Source of the DNA: SCGC-AAA076-P13 sp963926355
GTDB taxonomy: Bacteria; Pseudomonadota; Gammaproteobacteria; Magnimaribacterales; D2472
Assembly (NCBI GenBank): GCA_963926355.1
Contig: CAWUWW010000006.1
Span: 1-64,000 of the forward strand
DNA length: 64,000 nt
Direction of reading: 5' to 3'
In this document: positions 61,924-64,000 of the stretch, piece by piece
How positions within the stretch are numbered: the first letter of the stretch is position 1
Layout of the letters: each line of letters starts with the position of its first letter
Notes under the pieces: generated by a model
Told to the model about the DNA's origin: nothing
Databases searched by the model: none
Seen by the model: only the letters and a program-made list of their open reading frames with translations
Made by a program: the position numbers and the translations under genes

Positions 61924-63639
61924 CTACCTAAAACTTGCTAAGAACTGTAAGAAGTTAGTTGACCCTCCATCTACCTGAATCGCACCAGAAGCAATGGCTT
62001 TTACAGGACTAATAAGCCCTGATAAAACTTGCTTAATAACAGTTTCGCTTGCCTCTACGGTAATATTGCAATCGCCTAAAGCACTATTAGAAATTGCCGC
62101 AACATCATTCCTTATAGAAATTGTTTTATTATTTCCAGAAGGAAATATAAAACATACATTGTAATTATCTTTATAGATATTTTCTGGATTTAAACTTACT
62201 GACAGCCTGCTAAACATTGTATCAATTGATATTTCACTCACAGCCCCTTCGGTTATTATTGTTTCAGGAAAACCTTTAAAATTCTTATCTAACTCAAGAG
62301 CGGATGTTAAAAAATAGTTTCTTTTGTTTGGATTTGAAGATCTATTACCTATATATAGCAATGCCTCTTTCTTTAGCTGATAAACCTCTTCTAAAGAATA
62401 CTCTAAGGCAATCAATTGGTCGCTTAACTCTAAAGCCCATTGCATATCTTTATTAAAAATTGCCGCCTCTAAAGCAATAAATATTTTATCCTCTCCACCC
62501 AATAACTCAGAAAGTCTCTGTGCAGTTTCTAATGTTGATAACGGGTCTAGGTCAGTTGGATTTCCACTAAACCATCCAAGATATCCATTAAAAATACTTT
62601 TAACAGACCACCTAATGGTTCCATAAAATTCTGAAAGAAATGGGGATTCAGCTAATTTGGCTGGAAGTTCTATCTCTTTAACTATCTCATCAGGTGTCAG
62701 TCCTTCATTTATAAGCCTAATAGTTTGATCGTGAACGTATTGAATGGCATCTCTATAAATAGTTAATGTTTCCATAACTATATTACCTGTTAAGGGCTTT
62801 GTATGACTTGGGAATAAGTATTGAGGATTGAATGATCTCATGTGATCAAGGCTATTCACCCAACCAGCTACATCTCTATGCGTAGTTCCTCTAATAGTAT
62901 ATAAATTAGGAAAGGTTCTGTATATATTGTCCCCTGGCATAAGGGAAAGGTGATCAGGCAGCCAAACAAATAACTGATCATTTGTTTCACCCGGAGCGTG
63001 ATAAAGCTCAATATTCACCCCTGCTATGTTAATTTTTAGTTCTTTATTAAACGTAACATCTGGCTGAATATATCCTATAGGCGATTTTGAGATATTTAAG
63101 CTAGAGCCTATTCCAACATTGATTACCTCCCCCTCAGCCAAAGCAGTGCCAAACATTCTTGTGCTTCTCTTAGAAATAATAGGTTCGATAATGCCAAGAA
63201 TACGCTGCATATAAAAATCCGTTGATTCGTGAGCAATAATTTTTGGTCTTTGAGCCTGAGTTGTTAAGTAGAAAGAAGTTCCAAAAGTATGATCTCCATG
63301 ATTATGGGTATAAATAACAGCCTTTATAGGATTATTATTTTTAAGCTTAAATAAGGCGTATATCTGGGATGCTTCGAAAGTACTATCAGCGGAATCTATA
63401 ATAATATTTCCATCAACCCCCTCAACCATTATTGAATTAGCTATGCCAAAACCAACTGCAATATGAATTTTTCCCCCTGGAGTATCGTAAGAATAAATGT
63501 TTCTTTCAAACTCTTTAGAATGCTCTATTAATTTTTCAACTTTTGATGTTTTTGGGAATTCTTGGGATACTTCATTTTCGCTTGAACATGAGGATACAAT
63601 GAATAAGAAAACTGCTAAATATATATAATTAAATTTCAT
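61924..63639 (-). CDS. Alkyl-sulfatase-like metallo-beta-lactamase-fold lipoprotein (BDS1/SdsA1 family)
   Basis: A 571-residue precursor with lipobox VSSC (Cys18 in MKFNYIYLAVFLFIVSSCSS), so it is anchored in the envelope. The MBL domain has THNHGDHTFG (111-120), AHESTDFYMQRI and FPSHTKPLTG as zinc-ligand regions. The alkyl-sulfatase dimerisation domain follows (YGTIRWSVKSIFNGYLGWFSGNP), and a C-terminal SCP2-like lipid-binding domain ends at IQVDGGSTNFLQFLASF. These three domains are those of Pseudomonas SdsA1, which hydrolyses alkyl sulfates to alcohol and sulfate. Its start ATG 63639 is one base from the divergent mnmC start, so the longer frame to 63729 is false. Confidence 0.88.
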   Translation of the reverse strand: MKFNYIYLAVFLFIVSSCSSENEVSQEFPKTSKVEKLIEHSKEFERNIYSYDTPGGKIHIAVGFGIANSIMVEGVDGNIIIDSADSTFEASQIYALFKLKNNNPIKAVIYTHNHGDHTFGTSFYLTTQAQRPKIIAHESTDFYMQRILGIIEPIISKRSTRMFGTALAEGEVINVGIGSSLNISKSPIGYIQPDVTFNKELKINIAGVNIELYHAPGETNDQLFVWLPDHLSLMPGDNIYRTFPNLYTIRGTTHRDVAGWVNSLDHMRSFNPQYLFPSHTKPLTGNIVMETLTIYRDAIQYVHDQTIRLINEGLTPDEIVKEIELPAKLAESPFLSEFYGTIRWSVKSIFNGYLGWFSGNPTDLDPLSTLETAQRLSELLGGEDKIFIALEAAIFNKDMQWALELSDQLIALEYSLEEVYQLKKEALLYIGNRSSNPNKRNYFLTSALELDKNFKGFPETIITEGAVSEISIDTMFSRLSVSLNPENIYKDNYNVCFIFPSGNNKTISIRNDVAAISNSALGDCNITVEASETVIKQVLSGLISPVKAIASGAIQVDGGSTNFLQFLASFR

Positions 63640-63640
63640 A

Positions 63641-64000
63641 ATGAAAAAGATCGAAGCTTTTAATAGTAAGCATAATATAACCCCATTAAAGCCATTGTGG
63701 AATGAAACTTTATGGAAAAAATCGGACAACGAAGATAATAAAAATACATATCCGTTTTCAGAAGAGTTTGATGATATTTTTTTTCAAGATAATGTTATTG
63801 AAGAAACAAACTATGTCTTCATTCAAGGAAATAACCTTGAAGAAAGGTGGAAGCAAAAAAAATTAAACGAATTTAAAATCGGCGAACTTGGTTTTGGATT
63901 GGGATTAAATTTTTTTATTACATTAAAAAAGTGGATTGAGCTATATGATAAAAATTCAGGCAAGTTAACGTTTGTATCTATAGATTGTTATGCTCCGAAG
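63641..64000 (+). CDS. mnmC: tRNA 5-methylaminomethyl-2-thiouridine methyltransferase domain (MnmC/MnmD), 3'-truncated
   Basis: A frame opens at ATG 63641 and runs to the window end (120 residues visible). It starts MKKIEAFNSKHNITPLKPLW, then FSEEFDDIFFQDN, VIEETNYVFIQGNNLEERWK and the SAM-binding motif KIGELGFGLGLNFFITLKKW. This is the DUF752 methyltransferase half of MnmC, which finishes mnm5s2U at the wobble base of some tRNAs. Whether the FAD oxidase half follows (MnmC) or not (MnmD) cannot be told. The start is one base from the divergent sulfatase-like gene start, with no ribosome-binding site. Confidence 0.9.
   Translation, partial: MKKIEAFNSKHNITPLKPLWNETLWKKSDNEDNKNTYPFSEEFDDIFFQDNVIEETNYVFIQGNNLEERWKQKKLNEFKIGELGFGLGLNFFITLKKWIELYDKNSGKLTFVSIDCYAPK

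Noticed and set aside
63640..63729. 30-residue N-terminal extension of the sulfatase-like gene
   Set aside because: It would run into the mnmC coding region and remove the lipobox from the N-terminus; ATG 63639 gives a perfect lipoprotein signal.
1..64000. Insertion sequences, prophage genes, CRISPR array or rRNA operon
   Set aside because: No transposase, integrase, phage structural gene, regularly spaced direct repeat or rRNA-like conserved stretch was seen on either strand.

Overview
The window is AT-rich, very gene-dense bacterial chromosome. I see no rRNA, transposase, integrase, prophage gene or CRISPR array. The gene neighbourhoods are gammaproteobacterial: tig-clpP-clpX-lon-hupB-ppiD, wrbA-DUF2069, hda-pgsA-DUF2066 opposite purM-purN, and dnaX-recR. 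All six tRNA genes encode CCA. Low G+C, tiny intergenic gaps, overlapping 3' ends, a large TonB-dependent receptor and an alkyl-sulfatase-like enzyme suggest a streamlined pelagic marine gammaproteobacterium, SAR86-like. That placement is inference; no database search was possible.

Layout. 1-2064: 3' part of fabI and an atypical thiolase-like gene. 2016-10632: a probable catabolic module with a secreted M20 peptidase, gamma-glutamyltransferase, a DASS-type carboxylate transporter, a TonB receptor and a divergent LysR regulator; gamma-glutamyl compounds are the likely substrate. 10595-15406: gltX, dnaQ, rnhA, gloB and a LysM lytic transglycosylase. 15403-18791: oppABC-like peptide importer without ATPases. 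18794-26803: ppiD, hupB, lon, clpX, clpP, tig and tRNA-His. 26936-31260: glutamate dehydrogenase, a GST-like protein, trhO, an orphan sulfotransferase-like gene, tRNA-Arg and tRNA-Pro. 31350-36112: folD, DUF4389, gpsA, htpG, DUF4149, tRNA-Asp, tRNA-Val. 36218-42546: EamA exporter, xseA, M23 peptidase, TlpA-like thioredoxin, wrbA, DUF2069, sppA. 42538-47722: hda, pgsA, DUF2066, purM, purN, DUF3108, dcd. 47712-51695: recR, dnaX, recX, MFS transporter. 51742-57564: arginine operon with its leader. 57618-64000: small membrane proteins, tRNA-Leu, a coiled-coil protein, two acyl-CoA dehydrogenases, an alkyl-sulfatase-like lipoprotein and the start of mnmC/mnmD.

Highlights. (1) The arginine operon uses the N-acetylornithine carbamoyltransferase route known from Xanthomonas, with N-acetylglutamate kinase fused to a synthase-type GNAT domain. 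It is preceded by what reads as a complete transcription attenuator: a 14-codon leader peptide with adjacent Arg codons, an antiterminator, a mutually exclusive terminator and a U-tract. (2) dnaX carries an A10 tract at the domain III/IV boundary; a one-base slip in either direction meets a stop within a few codons, suggesting a programmed gamma-type product. (3) A protein gene starts 7 nt after the CCA end of tRNA-Asp, and tig starts 18 nt after tRNA-His. (4) Several head-to-head gene pairs have start codons only 1-23 nt apart.
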